Shown: positions 1 through 14,483, counted from the first letter of the stretch. The stretch is 64,000 nt of DNA from Cinclus cinclus (GCF_963662255.1 NC_085046.1:134521392-134585391); one strand, 5' to 3'. The notes: generated by a model from the letters alone, not told the origin. Program-made: numbers and translations.

Positions 1-2712
1 ACAGGGAAATGTTGTTATCTAGGAAATAATGTAAACTTTTTTTGTCCTGTACTTAGGTATAGCTTCTTTATGAAGACAATGAGGGTATTGAGTATGTTGA
101 CAGCTACTGTTACTCTAAAGTCAATATATACCCTTTGTCACATCACTAAAATATTTGTTTGTCCCAGATGTTGCTCTCAGCCATTTATGCTTTAAATTTG
201 TCAAAAAAAAAAAGAAAGAAAAAAGTGAGTATAATTCTGAGCTTCTTCTCAGCCTTCCAGCTGCATGAGCAGCCACCCATTGTGTTCTTTGTTAAAATCA
301 TATTGGATTGTGGTGGGGTGAGGGGGCATTTTTCATTTGAATCTAATGAAACCATCCTATTAGATACTCACTTTTCAGTCTGAGGGCAGCCTGGAAATGA
401 ATAGATGAGACTAATGGAATTCTAATGGCCTGTAAAAATGAACCTTCTATTGTGGTATTTTAAAGTTCTAAGTGTGTTCTCTTGCTTCTCTCGCTGTCTG
501 AGTGCAGAATATGGGCACAGTCCTTCAACATGTCTAGTGAATTTGTTTTTGTTTTCTCAGTGTATATAATGCAGGTGCCTTTAGTCAGACTGCATTCATG
601 TAAGTTGGTAAGCAAATAAATGGAAATATATTTAAGGCACATGTTTACACTCTGAGAAGTTTTTATGGCAGTCGGATGACTAGCAGAAACCAAGAATATA
701 ATTGCTAATTACCTGTGTGTGCTTATGCTTAGGATGAGTAAACAGGACTTGGCACATGCTCACTATATGCCCAAAAAAGGAATACATGTGACATTTTAGA
801 TGTTGACAGCTTAAAAAATAGAGCAGGGTAGCCAAGAATTATAGTGTGACTTCAGTTATTTAATTTATTGACTGACTTGTCTAATGCCAAACTGAAGCAG
901 TAAAGCACTTAGCTGAAATAAGACAGATGGTCAGTGAATCAACATTTCTGTGGAGAGTGGTGCTTTTATCCATTTTTTCAATTCTCCTAGTTTTATTATC
1001 GCAGTATTGATCCAAACATTGGATTTTGCATCAATTTACATTGCCTGATATATGGTCAGGATAAGAATAAATGTAATCTTTCTCCAAGAAAGATGCAATT
1101 TTAATAAGCCTTCTGGAGAAAACACATATGGCAATTTTCATGGAAAAATAGAGGTCAACCCACAGTTAAATACATATTTAAATCTCTTAAATGCATTATT
1201 CTGCATACACATTTCTGTTACGTTGCCTTTAAAAACATTTTGATCCTTGTTGCTTAGGAAGATACCAGTGATCCATAATGCAGAACCTCCTGTTTTGAGT
1301 TCCACTGTACTAAATGGTATTAAAGAGGTACTGTTGCTAGTCCTGTTTTACAATTTTTCAAAAACAAAGTGTTTTAGGCTTTGGAGATCTTTTTCACTGT
1401 CACAATGAAACATTTGTATTTTTGTGAACCAGCAGCTTTTAAGATGAAAAATGTTGCAACTACATTTTTGTGACCATGTTTACTGCCCAAGTGAGTCAGT
1501 CTCTGCATTTTCCTGGTTCAAATGAGTAGGTAAGATCAAATAGGTTTTTGTTTGTTTTTTTTTTTTTTTTAATTGTCCTCCACATCCTGTATCTGTGTTC
1601 TGGGGCAGTAGAGGCCATTTGTGTAAAATGGGAGATTTGGATGCCTATGGCAGCTGGTGGGAGTGCACCTGCACCAGCGGCTCCCCTCAGCCATGCCTGA
1701 AATGGGCATTCCTCACCAGGCAGAGACCAGTCATGGCCTGTGACAGCACACCATGATATTTATGCAGTGGGTTTTACTGCAGTTTTTATCTTATCTGTGT
1801 CATCTGTAGGCACGATGGTTCCCAGTGTGGGCTGCTCTATGAGGCAGCTCAGGCAGGGATCCTCAGTGACTTCAGTTTTTGTCCCCCAACTTCTATTCTC
1901 TTACATAATATAAGCAACATTCTCGGGTTTTATTTGTTTTACTTGCTCCATATTTTCTTTTTTGCAAGTTATTTTTGGTCAGAAAAGTGAAAAAATGGAT
2001 GCCAGAGTACAGCATGGTAATTGCAGTGAACTGCAACTCACCCCCAGGGCTTTCACTGGGGTGTAAGGAGAGTGGGACTGAGTTATATGCAAGTTATATG
2101 GCACTGCAATGGTTTTATGCCAACACCATTCTTGTGCTCAACTGCTGCCATTTGGTTTAGTCTCATTTAATAAAAAAGAATTAAAACCCCAACTTTTTTA
2201 AGAATAAGCAACTCTCCTTTACTCTGAATTTTTGACAGAATATCAAGGCTACCCTACAATACAGGTCTTTTGCTTTCAAGATATCCAAGCAGTTGAACCT
2301 CTTTGTTAAAAAAACCCAAAAGTTGCAGAGAAGGTAAGATATTCTTAAATCATCCTGGAAGTAAATTTTTATGAGCAGTTTTTGCAGATAATGAGAGTTT
2401 ATGTGGGTTAAGGGTTGATTTGACAACTTCGTGGAAATGAAGTCCTTTGGTGTTTCCTAAATGCACAAAAATTACAAGTCTTGTGAAATTCATGAGCTGC
2501 AAATGACTGGAGAAGACCTGTAATTCTTGTTCTTGTGCTTTTGCCTAGACACCCATTTCTCACTTGAGATAGATAGATTCAGTATGTTTGTTCCTATGTT
2601 CTAGCACTAAGAACTATTTGTAGAACCACACCAAGACAGAGGCAGGACTTTAGTCCAGAGCATGAAGCACAATGTCCTAAACCATCATAAGGGAGTGTGG
2701 TAGGACACAGTT
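1..2712. other. Gene-free stretch
   Basis: AT-rich sequence with a T run at about 1555-1570 and a somewhat GC-richer patch at 1590-1870. ORFs are short, lack family features and are flanked by no convincing splice sites. No repeat family recognised. Confidence 0.6.
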
Positions 2713-3852
2713 TCATAGACTCAGAATTTATTTCTGTTGGAAGAGATTTTAAAGGTCATCTTAATTCCATGTAGGGACACCTTCCCTGAGACCAGATTGC
2801 TCAAAGCCCCATCCCATCAAAGCCCAGCCTTGAACATGTCCAGAGATGGGGCATCTACAGGTTCTCTGGGCACCTTGGTCCAGTGTCTCACCTCACTCAC
2901 AGCAGAGAATTTCTCTGGTATACCTAATCTAAACCTGCCCTATTTCTGTTTAAAATCATTACCCCTTGTACTGTCACTACACTCCCTGATGAAGAGTCTA
3001 TCCCAATCTTCCCCATAGTCTCCCTCTAAGTACTGAAAGGCTTTAGAAAGGCGTTTTAAGGATTCTCCACAGCTGTTTCTTCTCTGGGCTGAACAACCCC
3101 AGTGTCTCAGCCTGTCCTCACAGGAGAGGTGCTCCATCCCTCTGATCTGCATTGTGACCCCCCTCTGGACTTCCTGCAGCAGGACAACATCCTTGTGCTG
3201 AGCACCCCATAGTGGACACAAAACTCCAGGTGGGGTCTCAGAAGAGCAGAGCAAAGGGACAGAATCCCCTCCCTTGACCTCCTGCCCACACTGCTTTTGA
3301 TGCAGCCCAGGATATGGTTGGCTTTCTGGGCTGCAGCACACATTGATGGGTCATGCTGAGCTTCCCATCAATCAGCACTTCTGAGGCTTTCTCCTCAGGA
3401 CTGCTCCCAGTCACTGAGTCCCTTAGTTTGTACTGGTACTGGGGACTGGTGCCTCCAAGGTGCCAGACCTTGCTCTCAGCCTTGTTGGACTCCATGAGGT
3501 TCACACAGGTCTGCCTCTCCAGCCTGTCGAGGTCCCTCTGGATGGCATCCTGTCCCTCTGTTATCAACAGCACCTCCTGGTTCGGCGTCATCCGCAAAGT
3601 TGTTGAGTGTCTCTCTATCCCACGGCCCATGTCCCTGACAAAGAGTGAAATAATGCTGGTCCCAGTAGCAGCCCCTGAGGGACACCACTCATCACTGGTC
3701 TCCACACAGACAGGGAGCCATGGACTGGCACTCTGCCAGTGGGATCTCCCACCAATTCCTCATCCTAAGGGTGGTCCACCTGTCAAATCTATCTCCATTT
3801 TAGAGACTGTGCAGGACAGTATCAAATGCTTTGCACAAGTCAGATTTCCAGA
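2713..3852 (-). mobile_element. CR1 LINE, 5'-truncated, minus strand
   Basis: The left edge TCATAGACTCAGAA is the reverse complement of the CR1 3' tail. It is followed by the usual 3' UTR signature read backwards (GGGACACCTTCC...GACCAGATTGCTC) and then by antisense reverse-transcriptase sequence. The coding part runs from upstream of the FADD catalytic box (GTCATCCGCAAA, 3587-3598) to the end of ORF2. About 1.1 kb survives, so the copy is dead on arrival and lacks ORF1 and the endonuclease. Subfamily not assigned. The right edge is approximate. Confidence 0.93.
2940..3705 (-). pseudogene. CR1 ORF2 reverse-transcriptase remnant
   Basis: Broken C-terminal part of a CR1 reverse transcriptase inside the LINE copy. 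Reading on the minus strand, the frame holding LNNFADDAEPG (YxDD-type catalytic box) passes to a second frame with AIQRDLDRLER. A third frame has QKANHILGCIKSSV with RPHLEFCVHYGVL, and a fourth has HKDVVLLQEVQRG. At least three frameshifts therefore separate segments that are continuous in an active element. There is no start, no endonuclease domain and no intact product. Confidence 0.9.
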
Positions 3853-6800
3853 CACTTTGTTGCTTGGCTCAGAATTAAGAAGTTGCTGTATTGTGTGGTG
3901 GTGGTGGTGTTCAATATACACACACTAAAAAGAAAAAATACCCCTGAAAATTCCTGCTCAAATCCAAACCCAACAGTGGTCTTCTTAAGAAAAACAATTT
4001 TACACATTCCCAAGTTAAGGCATTTTCATGTAAAACTAACTTTTGTCTCTGTGCTGAGCTTCAGAAGGTATGAACAAACAGATTTTGGTTGTGTAACTCC
4101 ACAAAGTATCAAAAGCAACTCTCCTCAGTGTAAGAGTGATGAGATAGTGCTAGAACTGTTGTTTATGCAACAGACTATGTCTCTGCTTTGACTAAAGTTT
4201 CCTGAATTGAAACTCAAGTAAAACAATAGCAGTTATTTAAAAATGAGTGTACTCTCAAGTTTTCTGAGAAACAATCCCAACTGCATGCACAAAGTAATGG
4301 CAACAAAAATTCCCTCCCCCTTGGCCTAAATAATCTTGTTTTCCTTTCCATTCCTCTCTAAAAGAAGAAAAGGAATTCTAAAATAATTTAAATTTTGCCT
4401 TCACTAATATCCATTATTACAATTTAGATAATTCATTTTTCCTGGTAATTTTTCTTTGCTTGCAATTTTTCTTAGTAGAAAATTTTTGAGGTTCAGAAAG
4501 CATTTGATTTTCATGTTCCTCCTCTGGCCAATAGATGGGACTCTTACCTCTGATATCCCTTCCTCTCTTTGATCTTATTGCATAGATAATAATGCAAAAA
4601 CCATTATTGAAATCTGAAACATGAGAGATATATTTGATCTCTAAAAAATGCATCAACAAGGGACCTCTGCAGCTGTTGACATCTCAAATAAGCCAGAGAT
4701 GCAGGAGATTTGAGATAGCAGAACTTGAGGTAAGAGCAGGTTTATATTTCAGACAAAATGTTTCATTTACAAATTAAAAATGCTTATTGTCTGGAGGCTT
4801 TTTCCTCTGAGGAAGGATGCATATTGTAAGAGCCAGGTAACATAATAAATAAAAACAAAACCACCAAACAGGTCAATTTAATTAGGGGGGTTAGTCATGG
4901 CTGTGTTCCTGTTGCCTTCTACTCTCAGACACAAACCTGACACACAAATTCCTACAACACATTAGGAGCTGGCCTGCTTTGGAATAGCAAAACTGGATTT
5001 TGGATTGGAAAGTACTGCTTTGGTTGATAGATAGTTCCAAGGTGAAATGGATCATGGAAATGGCCATTTCCTCTTATTTCTGATGAAATGCAGGTGGCTT
5101 TCAGCCTAACTGGAAATGCACCAGCTCCCATGGTAGACCTGAGGATTCCTGTGTTCCTGCTTTCCTGGCTGAGAAGTTATTGGTGGAAATACTGGAATAT
5201 TATCAGTGACATTTGGAGTCAGTGTCCTAAACTTAATGGCAGAAAGTCTGGGACTTCTTTGTGGCTGTTGTGGTGTGTGGATAATTCTTTTGCAGACAGT
5301 CAGGGAGCTGAATGCCTGGAAGACCTATTGCAGTTAACACTGTGTTCAGAGATTGGCCTTCCAGATTTAATTTTCACTGCTTTTCCTTTTTCCAGTGAAA
5401 TGCTTTGATTAACTCGTCTTTCTAGGATTTGTAATATGAAGTCCTAAAGCAGAACTGCAGTGTCTCACAGTGGAATGCATTTTATTTTCTAGCCCTCAAG
5501 ATGGCTGTGAGATGGTGAGCAGTGTCTTCTTCAAGGCTGTGTTGCTCTCTGCTGCTCTTGTTGCAGCATTGTCCCTGCACATTTCCTTTTACAGTCTCCC
5601 ATGTGTTCTGTTCCCCTGTGGAACCTTGGGGGATGCTCAGCAAAGGCCTGGAAAACACCACACATTGTGACACAAAGGTGAGCATATGCAGAGTGTATCT
5701 GCAACAAACACACAGCACTGCCACGAGGGGCATTTGCCCAGAACTGGTCACAGGAATGGGGACGATGCCATCAGGCCCCAGCTGATGGTGTTGATGTGTG
5801 AGATGGCCATCAGTCAGATTAAGCAGCAACCAGGGAATTGTGCATGGCTTCTGACACAGGGGAATCACACAGAAAAGAGATATGAAAGGCACGTAAAAAA
5901 GCTGTGACAGAGCTGGGTTTGACACAACCAGAAGCTGCCCCACCAATGTCGCCACCTCTGCCCATGCCAGACAGAGCATCATTCCTGAGGGTACTGGGGG
6001 TGCCTGTGTCCAGCTGGCAAGGGAGAGGACAGCAGCACTCTGGACAGTGCATACCTGCAGCATGAAAGCCTGAAAACAAGGGGTGCTGGCATTTCTGTAT
6101 TTATTAGCATTTCATTAAGTGCCTAGGATTGTGGATATTACTGATGTCATCCTAGTTTTACAGGAGACTGTCAGGAGGCTTTGCCTCAGTGTGTGCCTGG
6201 CTGGACCTTGTGCTTTGAACGCCCACAGGCAGCTGGAGAGCAGTAGCTGCACTCTTGGAGTGTGTCTCAGCTTTCATTTCATCCAGATGGAAGCAGTTTC
6301 ACACAGAAAGAACTCAGCACTCCAAAACTGTTCCCAAAGCATGGAAAACAGGGGCAAAGAAGTGTTGCTGACTCACCAAGCAGAGTGCTAGGGCAGTGTG
6401 CCCCCAGCTGAGCAGGATATGTTCCCATCACAAGGATGTCTTGCCTCCAGGTCAGAGGCACGAATGACCTGCGGAAGTGGGGCACTGAAAACTCTGGTGC
6501 TGAGCTGCCTGAAACCAGCACAGCTTTTCAGGTGGTGTGTCTGACTCTCACATCCATGTTTCACTAGCAAAATGAATAATGATGTCATATTTTCATTCTG
6601 CTCTGTAATAAAAATCTCAAATAAACTTGATGTGTATTCTAATTTATTAGAATTTTATCTATTGTTTTTTAAGCTAAAAGCAGTCCTATTTTTTATTATA
6701 GATATTTCAGATCTCAAAAGGCAGGGAGGAGAATGTGTTTGCTACAAAATATGGCAATCCTTTATTGAGCCTTTGTCACTTTGTAGCCCCCCAGGTTTTT

Positions 6801-9800
6801 TTTTGTCATAATAAAGTATGTCACCTTATCGTATCTTTGTGCAATAAATAAGCTATTGCAGTTCTACACTACAGCAAACCTGTCAGCTGGTAATATGAAA
6901 TATTAATATTATTTTTTGTTTTACAGTCTCAAGAGACTTTCCTTTGAAGCAATCAAACTGCACCACCTGCAAGCTGTCAGGTGTGCCATTAGTCAAAGGG
7001 CTTTTGGCAAGTTGTGCAGCATCCCTCTCAAAGCACATGAAAAAGAGTGGAGGTTGATTGTCTACTGGTTAAAAAGGGGAAATAGGGGAAGGGAGAAAGG
7101 AATTTATTGATCATGTTGAAGTTCTGCAAACAAAATGTGTCATTCTCTTTAACAAAGACTTTCATTTGTTCCTAGGCTGTCGGCAGGCTGGCCAGACTGC
7201 TGAGTCAGACCAAATGTCATCTCAAATGATTAAGAGTTGTGTTTCCCTTTGCAATGCTCTCTAACTGTTGTTTGCACAAAACTTTGCTTGGGACTTGCTT
7301 TACTGAGCAAATGTGAGAGTGTATGTTCTCTACAGGCCAGCTCAATGTGCAGCACCTAAGTATTACAGAGCATGTTCAGGTAGCATACACGTCTCTGTTG
7401 TCCCTGTTGGGTAGCACACCTATCTGTGTTGTGGAGGAAATGTGCTTCCAGCTCACAGAAACACCTTCTTCTCTTACAACATTTTGTCTAAATTATTTCA
7501 TTCATTTTTGAACCAAGCCAACGAGGTTACAGAATACTGAGTTTTCCTGAATCTTTAAGTTGCTGTTAAATATTTTTTTGTGTGTCCTAAATGATGGATT
7601 TGTTTCTCACCTCCTACTTGCCTCCCCTGCTTTCCCTAAAACATGATGAAATTGGTGACCTGAACATTTAAAGAGATGAGGGCAAATATCTCCTTATGTT
7701 TGGCATGATTAACCTCTGTCTTCAGAAACGGAAGAGAACATTACTTCAAACACTACAGGTGTACTTTGAAAAGAGCAGAACAATTTAAATGCCTTGTAGC
7801 TTCACAGACAAATCCAATTTATTGAGAGTAGTCTGTCATTATACTTTAAAATGCTGCATGGCTATATTGGAAGACAAGAAGCAATAGAGTTTCCTCTAGA
7901 GAGAGAACCGTCCAATATATCAGTGATTTTTCCATTATACTTTCTCCAAAGTATAAGTGTTAGTGTTGATAGCTTGAAGCTCAGTTTATTGAAAGAATAA
8001 TCTGAAATGTAAGGAAAACCAGTTGTGCTTTTCATGGCAACTTGAAACCATAATGAGATGCTTCTGACCAATGATGCACCTGTGTGTGCTCCTTTTCTGG
8101 CCTCCATGCCTGAGAATGATGAGTAAGAGCCTCATTAAACTGCTTGGAGTCTGTGGCTTTTTGCATGAGGGGTTACTTCTGTACTGTAGCTGTGATGAGG
8201 GCCAGAGTCTGGCACCCCAGAATTCAGGCAGGCTGCACTGCTTATCATCCTCTTGATTCTCTGTGCCCTTTGCCTGCTTCCAAGGGCTCCACAATAATCT
8301 TTGGTGCACAGAATGTGAGGACATTTTACAGTGTTTTGTATTCCTGGGGAAATGTGAGCGCTAGGTCAAATGATTCTTTCAGCTCCCTCTGGCTAGATAT
8401 ATTGATTTAAGTGTAGCCCATTAATGTAATAATTATGAATTCATGATCCAGTGTTTGGTCTCCTGTATAGAATAGTTACTGTTTCATAATGGCTTTTGTT
8501 GTTTTCAAGTACACTTAAAACCCTCTGTGCTATCTGCTAGAATGGATGACCTTCTTTGGCTCCAAGTTCAGGCAAATTATATAGCCAAACACTTCTACCC
8601 CAATTCTCCAAAAATTATAAGAGCTGAATCAATGAAGCAAAGACAACAGAAATGCCAAATAAACTAAGGACCCAGGATGACCTTACAAAAAAACTGAAGC
8701 TGATAGGTTTAATCCAGGATAGCAAAATACTTTGGCAGCTTTATTTTTGGGAGCTAGAAGGGACTGCTGTTTCACCATGCTCTGGTGGTGAGGTATGCAA
8801 GGATGTGCTTCCAAGAGAATGACCACATTTGGTAGGAAGAGAGGGCTGAATTGCCCACCTCTACAGGCTACAGTGGCTGGTGATAACATATCCAAGAAAA
8901 GTAAAACTGAAAAGGATGAGAGCTGCTTTTCTGCAGATTAAGACCCACTGGTCAGGGCAGACTATTAAATATGTCTGTAGGGATTTGGTCTTCACCAAGA
9001 AAAGGCCACCCACTCTCCCAGGTTCCCTCATCTTTAGCAATTTAGAATGAAGGAGAAGCAGATTGACTTCTGCTTGCCCTAGGCCAGCAGGGAGGAGCAG
9101 CAGCAGGTGGAGGCCACCTTGTCTGGCTGAGCCTCTGCAGCTGGTAGATCCAGCATGGGGAGGCCCTGTGGGAAGCAGGATGGCAACTGAGCACTGTGCT
9201 TGCCACACTCTTCCAGCCCAGGAGAGAAAGGTATGATGAAGAGCATAGGGTAGGAATCAGACTTGGTTGAATGCAGAAGAACAGTAGGGAAAGTGGTTTC
9301 CAAAACCAGCCAGCCAACTTCTCTTCTGACAGTGGAAATAGGAGATCGCTTGACCTGCAGCCTGCTGGGGCTGATGTGCGCCCAGTGTGCACACACCTGC
9401 ATGGTTTGCTGCACCCTAAGGGGTCACTGGAAGGAAGGTGAGACTCAAAAACACTGAGAATTCTTGCAGACAAATGAACTAACAAGAAATTGATTCACCT
9501 GCAATGCAGAAATATTCTTCTCCTTTTTCTTTTTATCCACTTGCTAAACAAACCAGCAGTATAAAATTGCTTTGGAAGATGAATGTGTTGTTATCAGTTC
9601 CACACAGCTGTAGCTTTAAGGAGAGAAAACTCCCTGAAGCTTTCAAAACTGGAAGTGCAATATATGGTGGAGGAACATATTGCAGAAGGTGGACATCCTG
9701 GTGTGGGTCTCTACCTTGACCTCATGAAAAGTCCTTTCATTGCAAGCCAATCCAAGAACTGGCAACAGTTTCACTGAGCTGGACTAGAAAGGACTGTCGG

Positions 9801-11834
9801 TATCACAATATCTGCTACACAATTTTCTTACACAGATAAGTGCCAGGTCTTTGGGATGGAAAGAATTGACTTCTTTTTCAAGAGAGGGGAACAGAACAGC
9901 TTTACATTTTCACATTTTTAAGATAAAGAAAATATGTGGTCCTTTCCACTTTCCGAAACATATTTAGTTTAATTAAGAAATTTCTTGCACTTTATCTTCC
10001 ATTCATTAGATTAACTCTTAGAGCAACCTCTCTCATTCTTGGGGCTATACTAACAAAGAGTAAGGGTGAATTCCTGCCAGACACTGGTCGAGAGAGGCAA
10101 CAGAGACAAAAAGTAGGACATATATATCCTCAGTTACATCAATATCCTCAGTTACAGCTGGGTACCAAGGCACAGAACAGCTAAGTCATTTACTCAGGTC
10201 ATGATTGGTGTGGATTAACATTTCTTGATTTGGTTCCACTCTTACTCCAGTGCTTTGTACTTTGGCATTATGTACATATTGACAAAAATGCTATTTTAAA
10301 TTAATTTAGTATGATGAATGCATAATTGTAAGATTTGGGACCAGGAGTATTATTATTACCAGATAATTTTTTTCCTATTGATATGTTGTAATGGGACATA
10401 GACCTTAGCAGTCATACATGTGTCAGATATTATCACAAAAACTGCTTTTGTGATTGGTACCATGCTCCTTAGAGCACGGAAAAGTATTTCAGCCACAGCT
10501 ATATTTTTCCTAGGAAGCAGAACATTATAATGAATGTGTCTGTCTTATCCTCCTGTGAAAAATCAGTATTATATAAAACAGGGACATATAGTATCTATTA
10601 AAAACAACAGTTCTTTTTAGAAAAAAAAATTATTACTTAGGTGGATTTTCAAAAGTGTCTTGCTAAGGCAAAAAAAAAAACTAAAATAGCCAAAGCTATT
10701 TAAATATTCAAAACCAGTGTTCACAATCTCTTCTGAGTTACATAAGAGAGCACACTAAGAGAAAGAAAGCACAATTTATTCAAGAAAAAACTTTTTGTCA
10801 TTTTTTCCCCTACTTTTTTTTTCCTTTTCAATATCTTTTTCAGTACTTCTTCTGATACTGAGTTGAATGCTGATGAGTCAATACTTGAAATAAATATATA
10901 TGACCAAGATTAAGTACTTGAAATTTGTCACCACCTCTGGCTTTCCTGGCTGGAAGCTGAAAAGTTTAGCAAGGTCTGTGGGGTTTTTTGATGACTTATA
11001 AAAAAATCAAGGTCTCACGGAATGGCAGCACAGCCTTCAGGGGTATCAGCTCCCAATTTCATAACATCAGCAAACTTCCTGAGGGTACCTTCTTTTTGTT
11101 TGTCTCTCTTGTGTACTCACAAGTTAAAAATAATAACACCAAATCAGGAAAAAAGTCTCTAAAATCATTATATTGGCAGTGGAGCCAGAAGCAGATTAAA
11201 TACCTTAAATGAGCACGTGAAATACCTTAAATGTGTTCCAATTTATTTAGTATCTCACTTTTTTTTCCTTCTATGTTAGATGATTAAATAAATTATGAAT
11301 ATGTGGCTTCAGACACAAACTTGTTTTCATGCATTGGTCATTAAATAATTGAGGTCTGCCATGAGAAAAAAAATAATGTGTTCTTTCAGGCTCTTTTCAA
11401 TTATGCACATCATCAAGATAGCAGGAATGGAATCTAAGTTTGAAGGCTCTGAGCTGGCTACTCACATTCATGAGGCAGATTTGGGAAGTATAATCGCTCA
11501 TTTTATGTTTTGTTTCAGTGGTCAGGAAGAGTTAAGCAAGGGAAAGAAGGATGTAAGGTACAGGGAGCAAGTGTGGTGCTAAAAGTCTGTCAGATGGCTA
11601 ACAGAAGGCAAGAGAAAAAGGAATGGCTGTTCAGTGTCTCTCCTGCAAAGAGAATTGGATGAAGCAAGAAGCTGGAAAATTAAAACCAGGAGTGTGGACA
11701 TATTTATTTTCACTATGGTCTGAATTAGTATGGCTGTCTTATAACCTATTTCAACATAAAGCATCCAAGCCCAATTTCAACTTTTAAAGTGTATCAGGAG
11801 GAACTATTTCCTAGTAAGGTAAAGGTCCTGTAAA
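3853..11834. other. Gene-free stretch
   Basis: AT-rich with two GC-richer patches (about 5470-6560 and 8860-9470) where overlapping frames stay open on both strands, the pattern of composition rather than coding. A GTG trinucleotide run lies near 3896-3910. No exon or transposon recognised. Confidence 0.55.
10124..10156. repeat. Short direct duplication, 18-base period
   Basis: ATATCCTCAGTTACA occurs at 10124-10138 and 10142-10156, separated by TCA. Confidence 0.9.
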
Positions 11835-12090
11835 TCAGACAGAAGGCCAACCATGTCCTGGGCTGCATCCAAAGCAGCATGGTCAGCAGGGTGAGGGAGG
11901 GGATTCTGCCCCTCTGCTCTGATATGACCCCATCTGGAGTTTTGTGACCAGCTCTGGGCTCCCCAGCATAAGAAGGACATGGACCTGATGGAGCATGTCC
12001 AGAGGAGGGACATGAAGATGGTCGCAGGGCTGGAGCACCTCTGCTATGAGGAAAGGCTGAGAGTTGGTGTTGCTCAGCTTGGAGAAGGGA
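11835..12090 (+). mobile_element. CR1 LINE fragment, plus strand
   Basis: About 250 bases from the 3' part of CR1 ORF2. Translation of GCCAACCATGTCCTGGGCTG gives the ANHVLGC motif, followed by SRVREGILPLCS, the RPH-type region eroded to a premature stop, and the [14 protein letters not shown] segment near 12030-12060. It breaks off before the CR1 3' UTR. Both edges are approximate. Confidence 0.87.
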
Positions 12091-14074
12091 ATCAAAATTC
12101 CATGACAAAAGACGTCTACTTCACAATATATGAGTAAATTTCAAATCTTCCACAAGATATTTCCTCCACAAAGGAAATCAGAATTGTTTTGTTTGGGGCA
12201 AATGATTGAGGAAGTCATTGCTTCCTTTCATCAAAGTGACACAGCACATGGAAAAATATCAACATTAACGTAAATTCATATGTTATTCCTTGTTCTTCTT
12301 TGAAGATTTTGTGTCATTCATATTTTTCTTTGAATGACATTTTACTTGTCTGAGGTTTTTGGATGCATTAATATCAAGTCTGATATTACTGCCTTTTAGC
12401 CCAAAAGACCTCTATTCTGTTTTGGGAAAATAACAAACTAAAAACTGTCAGCACTGACTCTGCTTAAAAATCCTGATTACTCCTGATCCTTACAAGATGA
12501 GGATCAATGGATTTCATCAATAGTTGATGACAGCTGAATGCCATTAGTTTTGGATATAGAAACTAAAGCTTCCACTAGAGCAAGAAGCAGCTATTTCCCT
12601 CAATTAAGGGGTAATATGTGATAGAACTGCACAAAAAACATCCTTTAACTCTGGTTAAAGATTTAAACATTCCCCTTGTTACTTCCATTTTGCCTCATAA
12701 ATAGACTGCTGACAGCAAAACCCTCTTCTCCTCAAAGTCAAGTGGAGGAGGGACTAAATTCTTTGGATCTTAGGGAAAGGGCAAGACCTAGTGTTACAGT
12801 TAGTGAGTTAAGAAGAGGCAGTAAGCAGAAAATTGGTGTGTCTGTCTCCCTTGGGGCTGTTTTTTATTATGAATTTCTGCAGTCCATATGATTAGAAGGC
12901 ACATGGAGAAATTAATATATCTGTAAAGAGGTTCAATCCAGCTCTCCAACATGAGCCCTGGCCACAGTCTTCCAGCACATTTTTACGTTATTTTTTGTTT
13001 AGAAGAAATAAGCATTTTTTGACTGATAAATGTGTCATTGAAGTGTTTCCAAACCCTTTAATACGCAGCAAAAAAAGTCACAACAGCTATTCCTTGCATT
13101 TTGACAGGTTTCTTATTTTGTTAGCAGGCTGTGCTTATCCCATAAAGAAGAGGTATTTTAGAAGGACATCCCTTCATTTGTGACTCATTCTGCACAGTAG
13201 TATCTTCAGTAACTTGAGGCTGATAAAATATTCTATTTCCCTTTCATGCCTCCAGGACTTTTTTTCCTTTTCAGAACTGTTTTTGGTTTTTTGTTTTTTG
13301 GGTTTTTTTTTTTTTTTCTCTAAACCCATGAACCCTACTTTTGTTGTTCAGATGGGTTTTTTGCCTTGATGTGGGAACTGCTGTCTGTTCAACCACTACT
13401 GCCTCTTTCCTCTCCTGCATTTTTGGACTGACTGCAATCTTCAGTGCAATGCCATGGAGGATGTCTGCTGTAGAACCTTAGTCTGCCTTTTGTCTTATTT
13501 GCTTTGAGAGCATCAGAAGTACCTGCATTTCCTAGGCATGAGGTGTTGATGAAGACTGATGAGAGCAAATCTACAAATTATATTCTGAAAACTTCTCTGG
13601 AGTTACTGTCAATTGATTCTGATACCTCCTTTTTGTACTCAAACAAAGGCCTCTCTTAATCTACTTATTTTTGCACTATAAACGTCATGAAATAGACTTT
13701 GCTGAAGATTTTTAGTAGCCATTTAAATTCCTCTGAAACGATTTTACACTTTGGTCTGAAATTACCCTTTCCAGATAATTTGTTCTATGAAAGTAATGAT
13801 ATGTTTACCATAACTGGCTTGCTAAATAAGTGTTGAGTCCCTATGATTAATGTGCTTATTCTTGTCAGCAGAATGAAGCTGTAGACTATGCAAATATATC
13901 AGACATGCCACGGAGCAATTTCTAGAGCCTTCTGGAAATCCCTTTGGTGCAGTCATGACCTGCCCAGAGGATTTCATCTACGTTTATCCCTTTTCTCATG
14001 CAAGTGATGATATTTGCAGTTCTAAGTTACTGAACGTTGTGATTTAGGCATGGTGTTCTCCAATTTAGTACTCC
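12091..14074. other. Gene-free stretch
   Basis: AT-rich single-copy-looking sequence between a CR1 fragment and the LTR pair. Apart from the T/G tract at 13283 nothing is recognised. Confidence 0.6.
13283..13318. repeat. T/G low-complexity tract
   Basis: TTTTTGG and TTTTTTGTTTTTTGGG runs ending in 15-16 consecutive T before CTCTAAACCC. Confidence 0.88.
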
Positions 14075-14482
14075 TGCTAAAAACACACCACCACTCACAA
14101 CCCCCCTCCAACGGGAGGCACAAAAAGCAGAGATCACGGGTTGATATAAGAACACTTTACTGGAAACAGCAACGAGAGAAGAAAACAAACAGTAACAGCA
14201 ACAATATTAATAACAAAAGCATACAAAAGAGTGATTCCCATGCAAAAACACTCACCGTGAACCCCAAGACAATGAACAAATGGTGAACAGCTTCCCATCA
14301 CCCACCACATTTTTCTCTATTGAAAGCCACACTTTTCTTCTTGGAAGCCAGGCAGTCCCTTGACTCCTGGAAATGATGTGAGTGCTATGGAATAACTCCT
14401 GGCTGCACACACACAGGTCTGGGCTCCTCCCCCTCACGGCTACTGCTAAATAGATACCTCTGTCCTGGATGGAACCAGGACA
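14075..14482 (-). mobile_element. Avian endogenous-retrovirus LTR (A), minus strand, solo or truncated
   Basis: Read on the minus strand, the element starts TGTCCTGGTTCCATCCAGG at 14482, a start typical of a common avian LTR group. It ends with a U3/R/U5-like tail containing a polyadenylation-type stretch (CCAGTAAAGTG, near 14150), then AACCCGTGATCTCTGC and a G-rich run, where such LTRs terminate. No gag, pol or env sequence adjoins it. Family assignment (ERVL-like) is from memory. The 3' edge is approximate and no clear target-site duplication was found. Confidence 0.72.
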
Positions 14483-14483
14483 C

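Noticed and set aside
3353..3928. 191-codon plus-strand ORF
   Set aside because: It is antisense to the CR1 reverse-transcriptase remnant and has no similarity of its own.
5470..6560. Cluster of ORFs up to 193 codons in a GC-richer patch
   Set aside because: Frames overlap on both strands with no shared domain, no splice signals bounding them and no repeat motif; random open frames in GC-rich DNA.
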